Assembly (NCBI GenBank): GCA_037074615.1
Contig: CM073534.1
Location: 8,552,861-8,616,860, forward strand
Reading direction: 5' to 3'
DNA from: Leucaena leucocephala
Taxonomy: Eukaryota > Streptophyta > Magnoliopsida > Fabales > Fabaceae
DNA: 64,000 bases
Part shown: positions 1-10,436 of the stretch, one piece after another
Position numbering within the stretch: the stretch's first letter is position 1
Layout of the letters: each line of letters starts with the position of its first letter
Translations under genes and position numbers: made by a program
Notes under the pieces: generated by a model
The model's database searches: none
What the model saw: only the letters and a program-made list of their open reading frames with translations
What the model was told of the DNA's origin: nothing

Positions 1-112
1 CTTCAGAGAAGAGAAAGGTGGCATTCGTCAGCGTAGGAAGGCCCACCGAGCGAAGCTCTTTTAGGAAAAGGCTATAAAACTCAGATTTTCTAATGGAAGG
101 GTATTTACTCAC

Positions 113-363
113 CTATTCGATGGCAGAGAACAGTCAATTAGACAGATCGACGTAGCTGGCGTTGCGGAGGTGGTCACGGCGTCGATGGTGGATCGCAGAA
201 GGCGAAGTACAGGAATGGATGAGGGTGGGAGAGTGTGTGTGGGGCGAGGAGAGAAAGTCGAGAGATCGATGAATGGGTTTGAGAGACTTAGGAGCGTGAA
301 AGAAAAGCCAATGGGTATTGAAATTTGAAATTGGGGGGTGCTCTCAGACCCCTCGTCTTCCAT
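113..363 (-). other. Candidate 5' exon of an unknown minus-strand gene (left copy)
   Basis: On the minus strand an ATG at 363-361 opens a frame of about 83 codons that runs straight into a good splice donor (AATAG then GTGAGTAAA at 112-104). The predicted peptide is rich in Ser, Thr and Pro and matches no family I recognise. The right-hand duplicate (29190-29443) keeps the donor, but its ATG has become ATA, so translation from that site is not conserved. The segment could be a 5'-UTR exon, or the start of a gene whose body lies before base 1. Nothing downstream in this copy is visible. Confidence 0.3.
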
Positions 364-622
364 TTTGTTTCCTTTGGCCTAACCGACTCAAAGAAGAAAG
401 CTGAAGCGTGAAAGAAAAGCCAAAGAGAACGCAACGGTCATTAGAGTTCGGCTTCCTGGGGGTGAATTTGACCGCGGTTAGTGATTCACATTAATTTGTT
501 TTTCCATTTTAATGAAGATTTTAGGCATTGAGATATATTTAAAAGATTAAAAAAAATACCTCGTCCTCGTGGCCGATAAATTTATAAGGTTAAAAAATAC
601 CTCACCCTCATAACTTGATTAA

Positions 623-1085
623 GTGCGTGTTTAGCTATTTAATTTTAAAAAAAATTAGGTAAGATTTTAATTTAATTTTTTTCAATAAATAATTATTTTT
701 ATTCAGAAGTGATTTTGACTAAAATTATAATTTAAAACTATAGTTTTAAATAAACTATTAAAAATAGTTTTTGGAACAGTAAAATAGCTTATAAACTATT
801 CAATTACTATCTTACCCCTATTTTTTTTATATCATCCCTCATCTTTTTTCTTCACCCTATATCCTCTCTCATCTCTCTTCTCTACACTCTCTTATCTCTC
901 CTATTTTTAATCAAATCATACACTTTTTAATAATTTACCAATATGAAAAGTGATTCTACTACTAATTATCTAAATATCTCTATTTTTAAAATATATTCTT
1001 CTCAAAATCTATTTTTTCTAAAATTTATTCTCTAAAATTTATTCTTTTTAAAATTTATTTTTTTAAATGTTAATCTAAATATGTC
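623..1085. mobile_element. Tourist-like MITE (PIF/Harbinger type), TSD TAA
   Basis: The 463-bp insertion starts GTGCGTGTTTAG and ends CTAAATATGTC, which are imperfect terminal inverted repeats. It is flanked by TAA at 620-622 and 1086-1088. The right duplication copy has the empty site (one TAA, near 29703), so the borders are direct observations. Internally it is related, in reverse orientation, to 26847-27383 and to part of 29761-30575; the shared part reads TTTGGAACAGTAAAATAGC. There is no coding capacity. Family assignment rests on the 3-bp TAA target site and the GTTTRG-type ends. Confidence 0.8.
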
Positions 1086-2020
1086 TAAAAATTTATAAAA
1101 TTGTAAGACTAAATTTAAATTTTAATATTTTAACTAAATTTAATTAGATTCTCCCATTAACTTTGTCCTGATAGTCATTAATAAATATAATATTTTATTA
1201 AGAAATTATCAATCATCATTATCAATATATGTGATGCATGTTATTTAGTGACTACTTATCATCTTCTCTCTCCACCAAACTATTCTACCTAATATATCTT
1301 CTTTACTTTTACTCCCTTGGCTTATTTTCATATTTTAATGTAAAATTCTCTTTTTACATAATTATTTTGCCTAATAATTTTTCTAACCCTTATTCCCTAT
1401 TTTATTTTTATTGCTTATTTTCAATTTTTAAATTTATATTTATATTTATTTAGCTTTTGACTATGTACTAAAAATCTTATAGAATTATATTTTATATTAA
1501 CAGATATTTATTTAAGTTATAACTTTTTTCTAGAGTCATGTGTTTAGATTTCTTTTAATATTTTAAGAGAGGGTGGATAATGATAATATATGTCACTACG
1601 ATCCTGCATGACAAATAGTTTTGGTATGGAAAAAAATATATAAACAGTTTTTTTATTGGAGAATTTTAAATTTTGGTATTATAAATACAATACTATATCA
1701 TATTAATATATTTTTTATGTCATATAATTTTCTTTTTTTAAGTTGTGTTTAGGTTTCTTATTAATATTGGGGGTGGGGGAGTTATTCATTATATAGAAAT
1801 TAAATAAAATCCAATTCTTTAATTAGACAAATATTTTTACATTTAAATAACTTATAGGATAAGTAGCAATATTTATTGTCACATAATTATCACAATGTTT
1901 ATGCTCAATATGATATTTTATAAAGCAACTTCTGCCGATGTAAACATATATAATGCTAGAATTTATCACATAATTGTCACATATATGTAATGTTTCCATA
2001 CTGCTAGAATTTACCGATGC

Positions 2021-2915
2021 TCACTCAATATTACTGAAGTAGTCCTTTGGAAGCAACTTCTGCCGAGATGAAGCAATCGACAATTGCTTATTTGAGAAGT
2101 CAAGACCAGTCACCTACAGATTCCATGACCCCAAAACACATCAGCAAGGTTATCTTGCAATTGCATAAAATTCTGTACCCACCAACTTCCACATATCTAA
2201 ACATTATTTAGAAGGCAAAATTTCTATAATTAAGCATCAGAAAACCATCCAAAGAAAGCGAACCATGTTAGTTAGCTAAACTAACATCTATGCCATACGA
2301 CTCAATTCAACGATCAAGCTCCCGAACATAAAGGCAATAATTTCTTAAGATGATATACAGGACATTCACATATTCCGTATTAAACTGAACATGAGAACAT
2401 GAAATGGGAAAAGAAAGCAACCTCGCCATTAGACCCAACTTTCTCAGACAATAGAAACGTTAAATCCCCACTTCCACAGCACACATCCAATACACGGTCT
2501 CCCATTTTCGCTCTGTTCAAAGTTCAAACAAACAGCACATTTAGTTTTTTCTTGTTTTTTTTGGGGGGGGGGGGGGGAGCGGAGGAACTTCAAACGTTTG
2601 AAGGAAATGCGTTGATTCCTCGGTCGGGAAACAGCATACCCACTCCAAGACACCGCCATACGCTTCCATATGCGATGCTGACCCATGCTGAGCAAATCAT
2701 TGAGCTGACAAAAAAAAAAGGAGTGTTATGATATGATAAATAGCAGAGACGAAAAAGACGAAGGGGAGGAGGCGTACTTAATCATAGACAGGGGCAATGC
2801 GATTAAACAAGGCCTGGCGTTCAGCGGCACATCGAACTGGGCTGCATCTTAAACGGGGAGAAGCAAAGGGCCTTGAAGCCGAGAACGGAGCAAGAATGTC
2901 CTGCAGGCAGGCCAT
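2021..2915 (-). pseudogene. MENG: Captured 5' fragment of a MENG (UbiE/COQ5-type) methyltransferase gene
   Basis: Four minus-strand exons with introns can be reconstructed: 2915-2778, 2704-2640, 2512-2422 and 2113-2021. They encode a short N-terminal leader, then APVYD, LNDLLSMGQHRIWKRMAVS, a GDRVLDVCCGSGDLTFLL block (SAM-binding motif I) and TGLDFSNKQLSIASSRQKLL. This order and these motifs match plant demethylphylloquinone C-methyltransferase, the plastid enzyme that methylates the ring in phylloquinone (vitamin K1) synthesis. The C-terminal half is absent. Exon 1 ends in TAA (2780-2778) where a codon such as CAA is expected, and exon 4 ends in TGA (2023-2021) where Trp is expected. The fragment is missing from the right duplication copy, so it arrived later. 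Intron 2 contains a run of about 16 G (C on the gene strand). It is a dead fragment; the functional gene must be elsewhere. Confidence 0.85.
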
Positions 2916-3261
2916 TTCTAACGCTGCGTCTTAGTCCCAAAATCCACAAGGCAATCAATCTCAAGTACTTTTCACTCTTGGATCCAAATTTGTATTATTT
3001 ATTATTTCATTATACTAAATTTAGTACATTATCATCACTATTTTTATTACCTTTTGTAACAATTTCAGAATTTCGTTTAATAAATTTAATTGGCATGCCT
3101 AATTTGTATAAAACTACTTTATTTTTTTTTAAAAAAATCCAATTTAAATACACATTGCCCCGTGTTATCATTTTTGTTTGACACCATCGTTAAAAGTGCA
3201 TAATCATTAACCAATCACTATTGCAGGGGAAAGTGGCCAAAGCAGACCAACCCTAGTATGT
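2916..3261. other. Unique DNA captured with the MENG fragment
   Basis: This stretch lies upstream of the MENG start on the minus strand and has no counterpart in the right duplication copy. It may be part of the MENG 5' flank carried along. It is T-rich on the plus strand and contains no convincing gene; the 102-codon plus-strand frame at 2873-3181 overlaps MENG exon 1 antisense and looks accidental. Confidence 0.45.
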
Positions 3262-3718
3262 AGTTTAACTTATATGTATGTTTCAACGTAAAATACAAAT
3301 TGAGGAATAGATTATATTACAATTTAATCAAGTATATATCTTTCAAATAAGTTTAGCCTTAATTTATCGAAACTCCAAAGTATTTTTTTTTCAATTTCAT
3401 TCACAAATTAAATGTCATTTTAAATGCAATGCAGTACATGAGGATGCCAATCTTGTTTAACAATTCAAATTTACTGGATTTTGGATTATAAAAGGCCATT
3501 CTATTTTCTAATCATCTAGCACCTCAAGCCTTGCTTAAATAATGAACCCCCTTTTTAAAAACCTCACAGTGGCAATATTATCATTTAGCCAAATATTAAA
3601 ATCTCATATTTATATGCTTGATCAATATGTCATCTTATTTATCAGGGTCACCTTTTAGAATTTTATAATTGAAGTAATATTTTTGAGATATTTTGTTCTT
3701 TCTTTTTAAAGTCTTAAG

Positions 3719-3754
<36 letters not shown>

Positions 3755-4190
3755 ATTTTATCAACTTTAAGAGTACTTAATTAATATTTTTTTAAATTAA
3801 AGTGTAAATGTACTTCACAAATGGGCTAAAGGTAGTATAATATCTTAAATTAATTTTAAATGTACACTTAATATTTTAAAATATTTAAATTGATATAATT
3901 TTATTTCTTTTATTAACATAAACATAAACTTCTATTTGCTTCATATTACATAAAATTTATATTTTCTCATATTATTATTTAAAAAATCACATATATAATA
4001 TTGTTTAAAAAAAGAGTATCAAATAAACTTTAAAATTAACATTATAAATAACTCATATATAAAAATTAAAATTTTTTAAGATTTATTGGGTATATTGTTT
4101 TCAAATTATATTACATATGTGACTTTTAAAACAATAATGTGTTAAAATAAAAAATTTATGTAATATATATCATATAGAAGTTTGTGTTTA
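3262..4190. other. Gene-free AT-rich duplicated DNA with half of an inverted-repeat element
   Basis: Matches 31300-32186 of the right copy. It includes the left arm and loop of the long inverted repeat that is complete at 31816-32347. The left copy breaks off just inside the second arm at about 4190, where unrelated DNA begins. Confidence 0.7.
3722..3751. repeat. (TA)n microsatellite
   Basis: A run of about 14 TA dinucleotides. The right copy has the same tract at about 31770-31790 but shorter, so it has changed length since the duplication. Confidence 0.9.
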
Positions 4191-4866
4191 TGTAATTTAT
4201 CTCCTATACTTTACTAATTTTGGTTTCTCTTCGGAAGGGGTTTTTACTGTTTGACTGCATATGTGATTTCAAGTTTCTGAGCTCAAAAATAACAAGGTCC
4301 TTTGTTTCTACCATGCCCAACCTTTTCTTCTATTTTAACTTCTTCGATTATGAGTTTTTTAAATTAAGACGAATTTTTTTGTTTGTGGTCCTAGTTATTG
4401 TCTGTAACTTTAATTCATCTAGTACGAGTCTTTCTAATATTTGTTTACTTTAAATATGTGGTTTGATTCATTTGTACTATATTACTACTAACGACTCATC
4501 TTTGTTTCAATTAAGAGTGGTAGAGGCGTGCGATTATTCGTCAAGTAGAATGGAGGAGTTGGGGAGATAGAGGAGAATAGATGGGTTGAGGAAGCAAGGG
4601 CACTGTAATCTTCTTCTGAGAGTTGTGATTAAAATGATTTTATGAAATATCAAAAGGTAATACTAGAATTTCTAAAAAATATTATAGGTAACTTTGTCAA
4701 CGGAGTAAAGTTTTTTATCCTTACAAAAATTTCTAATTTTAGAGGAATGAAAAAGAGAAGAGTAAACGAACAAATAAAGACAAAAAACTTTCTATCCTCT
4801 CTCTTTCGTTTTTTGAACCAAACCTAATATTTACTCCCCTCGGCTCCCCTCCCCAAACCTCTAACC
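4191..4866. other. Unrelated DNA replacing the Pur-alpha promoter and start
   Basis: In the right copy the corresponding stretch (32187-33649) holds the rest of the inverted-repeat element, AT-rich DNA, the Pur-alpha promoter and the start of exon 1. Here it is different sequence with two short frames (4220-4453, 4642-4827) that resemble no protein I know. The last 60 bases are pyrimidine-rich (CTCCCCTC-like) and resemble a MITE end, so the replacement may have involved an element. Confidence 0.55.
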
Positions 4867-5884
4867 AAAGTTGAGCACAACCTCTTCTACTTCGATCTCA
4901 AGGAGACTCTCGTGGTTGCTACCTTAAAATCTCCGAGAAGACTTCTGCTACTAGGTCCACCATCATCGTCCCCTTCCGTGGCATTTCCCTCGTTTCTCGA
5001 TCTCTTCAATTACTGTGTGAACTCCCACGCGCAAGACCTCTTCAGCAAGGAATTGCAGCTTGACGCCAGGGTAATTGTCCTTTACTTGTTTCCCTGTCTT
5101 TAAAAATACGGCAATTTTTGTTTCTTAATTTTGAATTAGGCATTGTTTAGGTTACTTTAGGGAAGGTAGATTAAATTAATTTAAAAGAAGATAAAAAATA
5201 GTAAGAGAGATTAATTAATAATATTTTTTGTTTGATTTAAGAGGGGAATGGAGTTAATTAAAAGTTGATAAATATACCATTATCTCTTTATTTAAATTTA
5301 TTTACTCTTTATTTATAATATTCATATCAAAATTATTATTTTGTAATTTATGAATTTTAATATTTTTTATCTCATTTATATATATAATAAAATTAAAAAA
5401 ATTAAAAAATATGATAAAATTTTAATTTTATTTCTAATTAATTTTATAATTATTATATATTTTAATATAATATATAAATTATTTATTATATTTATTAGGT
5501 TTTATGAAAAAATTATGTGTGAGAAAAATAACAAAAAATATTTAAAGGTACAATTGGAATATTAAAAATATATAAAGGGCAATTTGGTTAAAATTGGGCA
5601 AAAAAAATTTTCTCCTCCAAAAACCCTCACTTTTGGAGGGGAGGTAAGGGAGGGGAGGGGAGCACATAAAGACAAAAAATCTCCCCTCCACTCCTCTCCA
5701 TTTTTCCCAACCAAACACACTTATATCTTTCCTCCCCTTCCTTCCATTTTTTTCAACCAAACACACTTATATCTCCCCTCCCCTCCTAAACCCCCCAACC
5801 AAACAATCCCTTAGTGAACCCCTTTTGTTTATTCAGGTGTTCTACTTCGACATTGGGGAGAACAGGAGGGGCCGTTTCTTAAAG
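4867..5884 (+). pseudogene. Truncated Pur-alpha pseudogene (part of exon 1 plus exon 2)
   Basis: 4867-5070 matches the second half of exon 1 of the intact gene, beginning at VEHNLFYFDL. The exon 2 match, 5837-5884, is intact (FYFDIGENRRGRFLK) with good splice sites. The start codon, glycine-rich leader and promoter are gone. Exon 1 has a 1-bp deletion (near 4906, in the equivalent of KENSRG) and a compensating-size 1-bp insertion near 4990, so the reading frame is scrambled between them. Exons 3-5 are absent because the duplication ends inside intron 2. Intron 1 is interrupted by a 672-bp MITE. Translation into a Pur protein is impossible; transcription from read-through cannot be excluded. 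Confidence 0.92.
5139..5810. mobile_element. Tourist-like MITE in intron 1 of the Pur-alpha pseudogene, TSD TTA
   Basis: This 672-bp insertion begins GGCATTGTTTAGGTT and ends AACCAAACAATCCC, which are inverted terminal repeats of the GGNATTGTTTGGTT type. TTA is duplicated at 5136-5138 and 5811-5813. The intact gene has the uninterrupted site (single TTA at 33921-33923), so borders and target site are directly visible. The right part contains a C/T-rich stretch with a short direct repeat (ACCAAACACACTTATATC twice) and a foldback around 5610-5645. A 3-bp TTA target and these ends are typical of PIF/Harbinger-derived Tourist elements. Confidence 0.9.
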
Positions 5885-8282
5885 GTATTCCTTGGTTGGC
5901 TCTTTGTATTAATCTCTATCATCTATTTTTAATGTTCATTCACAATGGCCGAACCTGAAACCTAATTACCTCAGCTGGAATGATTGTTGTAAGGTTTTGA
6001 TTGTATTTTATCTCACCTCGATCCTTTCACCTAATTGCAACAGGTTACAATACACTTATGACAGTCTTGTTCTCTTGGTTCTTTGTGAACAGCAGATAAC
6101 AGTGGGTGCGTTGGGACTTGTTAAATCTGGGAGAGTGAATTGAGACACATGTTTTAACATTGATAAAGAAATACTTAATCTACTTTAAACGATGAAAGCA
6201 GGTTAAAACCAGAAAAATAATTTGCATTCTTGACAAGGAGAGAGGATTATGTGAAAATTTGAAACAACTAGTTTCAGACCTTTTTAAGATCATGTGGAGC
6301 TTGTGATTACATTTTTCCTTGTGCTGCATGTCTTAGGGGTGTTAAAAGAAAATAAGAGGGGTTTTAAAAGGGAATTAGAGATTGTGGGTAATGTATGCAA
6401 TGAAGTTAATGTGCAGGGTTTACTAATTATCTTTGAGCTATGCCAGTAGAACTGTAGCCTACTTGTTTAATTGGCAACTCTACTAGCGTTTGCTTCTTGT
6501 GGATTTATTTCAGGCTGAACCGTCAAATCCACAATCCAACTTTGACGTCCTTTTGAGGACACCCTCATCCTTTAATTCATTTGGCTTACTCTTCTCTTTT
6601 ACTTGCACATTCATTCTGCTACCCCAAAAGTTCATACACTTGAAAACTTCTGAAGATAGATATCCATACAGCATTTGTGAAAATGATAGCCTTTACTATC
6701 TTCACAATACTGTAATTTGTGTTCCTCATAATGGTAAGTAGGTAGTTACAATGATTAGTTATTACTAACTTCTTATTCAGCTAACAATGACTACTTCAAC
6801 CACTATTTCCATGTGAACCTCTTTCAACCATTTCCCTTCATGTTGGTTCTTTCCTAGACTAATAATCTAGCATTTGGGAAGGTTTGGAAAAAGCTATTTT
6901 TATCCATATATGATGAATATTTATCCTGTATTTGGGAAGGCTTTGTTATGGATTAATTAGAAAAAGGTATTTGGTTTAAGGTTGTCAAAAGGTTTGAAAA
7001 TAATTACAGATGAATCTAATTTCTCGCAGTAGGTAAAAGAATTCATGCATACATTAGTATTGGTTGCGTCTTGACTAAGCTTTGTGGCTTAACCATCCTC
7101 TTTGGTGCTTCAATCTTTTCAGGTTTCTGAAATTTAAGTCCTCCATAGCTCAGATATTTCTGCTGATCACTCCATTTGTGAAACCAATCCTTTGAATTTC
7201 TCTTCTTGCTTCAAGTTTTATAATTCTTCCATGGGATCCATGTGACCAAAACGTTTACCCAGCCTTCTGAAAACTTTTCTTAGCCTAACTCTATTTTTCT
7301 TCTTGTTTTAATAACTTGAAGCAGTTTCAAGCATCTGTTATATCTCACGTATACTCAAACAATCTTTCAGAAGGCATCAAATTATATACATAAGTACATG
7401 CGGTAAAGTAGTCACATGGGGTAGAATTTTGATACTGAAGGGAGAAAGTACTTCATTCATATGTGCTCCTGTTATTTATAACATTGAAAATAGTTGAGTT
7501 TGACAATGTAACTAACTCCTAGAGATGAACTAGAACAATAAGATAAATAAGAAACTAAACCGAGAAGATTATCTAAAGAAATATTCTAACCTTATACCAA
7601 GGATGCCTACATCAAAAGGGGTTCGTTTTTGCTATTAGTCATTGCCATTAGTTTAAGTAAATCTTTTTTCAACTAATCAAGATTTGATAATGTCAATTAT
7701 ACCATCTAACTTGTTTCACAGTACTAGCATGATGAACCAAGAAATCTCCAGGCACGTGCACCCTGTTATCTGTTGCAAAGTACATAACTCCCAATTTTCA
7801 TTTCCTTTTAAGTCTTTCGTTTCTCCATCCTTCCATTTTGGATTACTGAGATCCTCTCTCTAATTAGGAGTGATGGATATGAAAGACACTGATGAGACAA
7901 TGGCTCTATAGGAAGGAAATAGCATGTCATATGATACAAACTCAAATTAGAGGTTCTACCCTGAAGTTCTAGTGATTTCTTGAAATCAATTAACAAAGTG
8001 ACATCTGTTCGTTGAGACTAGTTTTTGTACAACCACATCTTTTGATTAGTGACTCTATATATAGCTGGATTATGAACAACTGCTAGTATGAGGAATACCA
8101 TGATGACTAGATAAGATTGAATATATGTGCTATAGCTGTAGTATATACAACTGCTTTTATGACGAATACAATTGGAAATTGCTCTCATCTTTGAAAGACT
8201 AACAGGCTAGAGTTATTGCTCTCTTCTTCTAATGGGACTCATAGCTAGTCAGTAGTTCTGGTTCCTGTATAATAACTAGTAA
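5885..8282 (+). other. Relic of Pur-alpha intron 2
   Basis: This DNA corresponds to 33995-36725 of the intact gene, which is intronic there. No exon 3 follows. Several short open frames are conserved only at the DNA level and are not genes. Relative to the intact copy about 250 bp are missing near 6215. At about 8275-8283 similarity stops abruptly and repeat block A starts. Confidence 0.85.
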
Positions 8283-10436
8283 TAGATATTTTTCTCTCAC
8301 ATTTAGTGTTAGCCTCCTGTCTCTTTAGTAATTTGGCTTCAATTTCTTCAACAAATCCTCACCAACCTGCATCAATAATTGAGTCATGCCATCATAATTA
8401 TAATTTTCAAAAGGGGACAATGTGAAAGGGAAAGGAGGATGCGTATATTTTATTGATTGCCAAAAATCCTATAGTTTCTAGCTTGCTCTGTATCCCTGCT
8501 AACCAAAATATCTATTTTCCAAAACAAGAATGTCATTCATATATAGTTTCTAGCTTGCTCTGTATCCTGCTAACCAAAATATCTATTTCCCAAAACAAGA
8601 ATGTCATTTATATAGATAATTTTCAATAAAAACAAGGATGTCAAACCTACTTGAAAAACATTAGACTTTTTGCAATATGACAAATTCAAAGTAAAAAGGG
8701 CATAAAATGTCTAAATATGTCAATAATAATGAATAAACTAATATACAAATTAAAGAATGGAAAGAAATAAATATTTAAAGTTAAATATGAAACATTATAA
8801 ATTAAATAAAAAATATTAAATAATATATTAACAAGAAAATATAAAAGGTCATAAAATAATATAAAATGAAAATAAGATATTCTAAATCATAAATTATATT
8901 AATAGTATTAATCAAAGATATAAAACATCAGAGGAAAAGGAGGAGGTGAAACGAAAGTGAAGGGATAAGAAACCAAAACTAATCAATTTAACCAACCATA
9001 AAATAGTGCATACACAAAAACAAATAGGGTAATACAAGTAAATTAAATATAATTACATAAAGAAAAGAGTAACAAATTAATAAATTATAAATAATCAATC
9101 AATCCATGATTGATTAAAAACTAATAATTAAATAGGAAATGGAATTAAATTGAGAAGTCGATGAAACAACCACTAGGATAAAGAGAAGAAACTTATTAGA
9201 TAATTAACATGCAAATCTTTCATTAAATCAAATAACCAAACAAATAGATGGAATGGAATTTAACCGAAAACAATAGATAGAATGGAATAATCTTGCATAT
9301 TACCACTTCAAGAATATGACCAAACAATAAAATACTTAATTAGTGATTGACTGTTTAACCAACCTTAAAATAAAATGACTAAAAATAAATCTAGCAATGA
9401 ATCAAAATAGATCAATTTTACCAACTAGAAAATAATACATACACATAAATAAATAGGATAAATGGAAATAAATTAAATAAATATAAATACATAAATAAAA
9501 AGAGTACGATAAATAAATTATAAATAACCGATCAATTCATGATGATTAAAAACTAACAATTAAATAGAAAATAGAATTAAATCGAGAAGTGGAAGAAACA
9601 AACACAACAAGAAGAAACTTATTAGATGATCAACATGCAACTTATTCAATAAATTAGATAACCATTTAAATAGATGTAAAGGAATTTAACCAAAACAAAA
9701 CAAAATAGTTTGAACGAATAATCCTACTCTTTAACCTATCAATAATATGACCACATTCGAACAAAAACGTGAGAAACCACGTCTGATGAAATTAAAGCAA
9801 TATAACTGAAACTCTTGGAATAATTTGACTTCAAATTTTGAAAGAAATCCTATTATAGACATATAATAAAAGTTTGGACCTAGAGAACTCAACAAGAGGT
9901 ATCTATTAGAAAAAGTAATATGCATATCATTTTATGTTATTAATCTTCATGTCAGTTTCAACTCCACCACGCTAGCTCATTGTCTAGGATAAACCTTTCT
10001 AGTCAAAAGTCTCCCTACTAAAAAATTCAGTAATTGCTCCCAAGGGAAAGGCTTTAAAATAACACATGGGCTGTATATTTATTTCATTTCATAAAGCAAA
10101 TGCCTCAATCATCTTTAGACATGACACAAGCACACATGTGGCCTCAATTAAGACATAAGTCAAGTTCTAGAGCAAAAATTAGCGTAAGAGATCACTCATA
10201 AGAAAAGAATATCTTTCACCAAGGCTCAAAATCCTCATCAGGTCAATTCATCCATAAGAGTCTTCACAAGACTAGCAGATACTTAACTATCTCAATGTCA
10301 GACTTTAAAATTTTGATGAAGTCCTTCCAGTCAAAAATATCTTCAAAGCCACTAAAAATATTGGACAAATTAATAATATGAGAAGATTATTTGCAAGAAC
10401 CACATTTATTAAATAAAATATAATATATTATATAAG
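8283..10436. repeat. Non-coding repeat block A
   Basis: A 2.15-kb AT-rich block matching 21386-23469 (block B) over its full length and 23596-24162 (block C) over its first quarter. It has no open frame with recognisable similarity. It has internal structure: a 73-bp tandem duplication at 8472-8617 that block B lacks, and a diverged tandem duplication of about 415 bp (units starting near 8990 and 9405) that block B shares. The block was later interrupted by a solo LTR; its continuation is at 13690-13870. Confidence 0.85.
8472..8617. repeat. 73-bp tandem duplication inside block A
   Basis: Two nearly identical adjacent units, each beginning TAGTTTCTAGCTTGCTCTG. Blocks B and C have a single unit, so this duplication happened after the blocks separated. 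Confidence 0.85.

Larger units (their letters stand above)
1..8275 (+). repeat. Left copy of a direct segmental duplication
   Basis: Base 1 aligns with base 29078 and similarity continues, with interruptions, to about 8275 (right copy about 36725). By eye the aligned parts are well over 90% identical. Matching parts are roughly 1-622 with 29078-29703, 1086-1922 with 29704-31278 (minus the right-copy insertion), 3262-4190 with 31300-32186, 4867-5138 with 33650-33923, and 5814-8275 with 33924-36725. Differences: MITEs at 623-1085 and 5139-5810, a MENG gene fragment at about 1923-3261, replacement of the Pur-alpha promoter by unrelated DNA at 4191-4866, and loss of about 250 bp near 6215. The block begins before the window starts. 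Confidence 0.93.
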
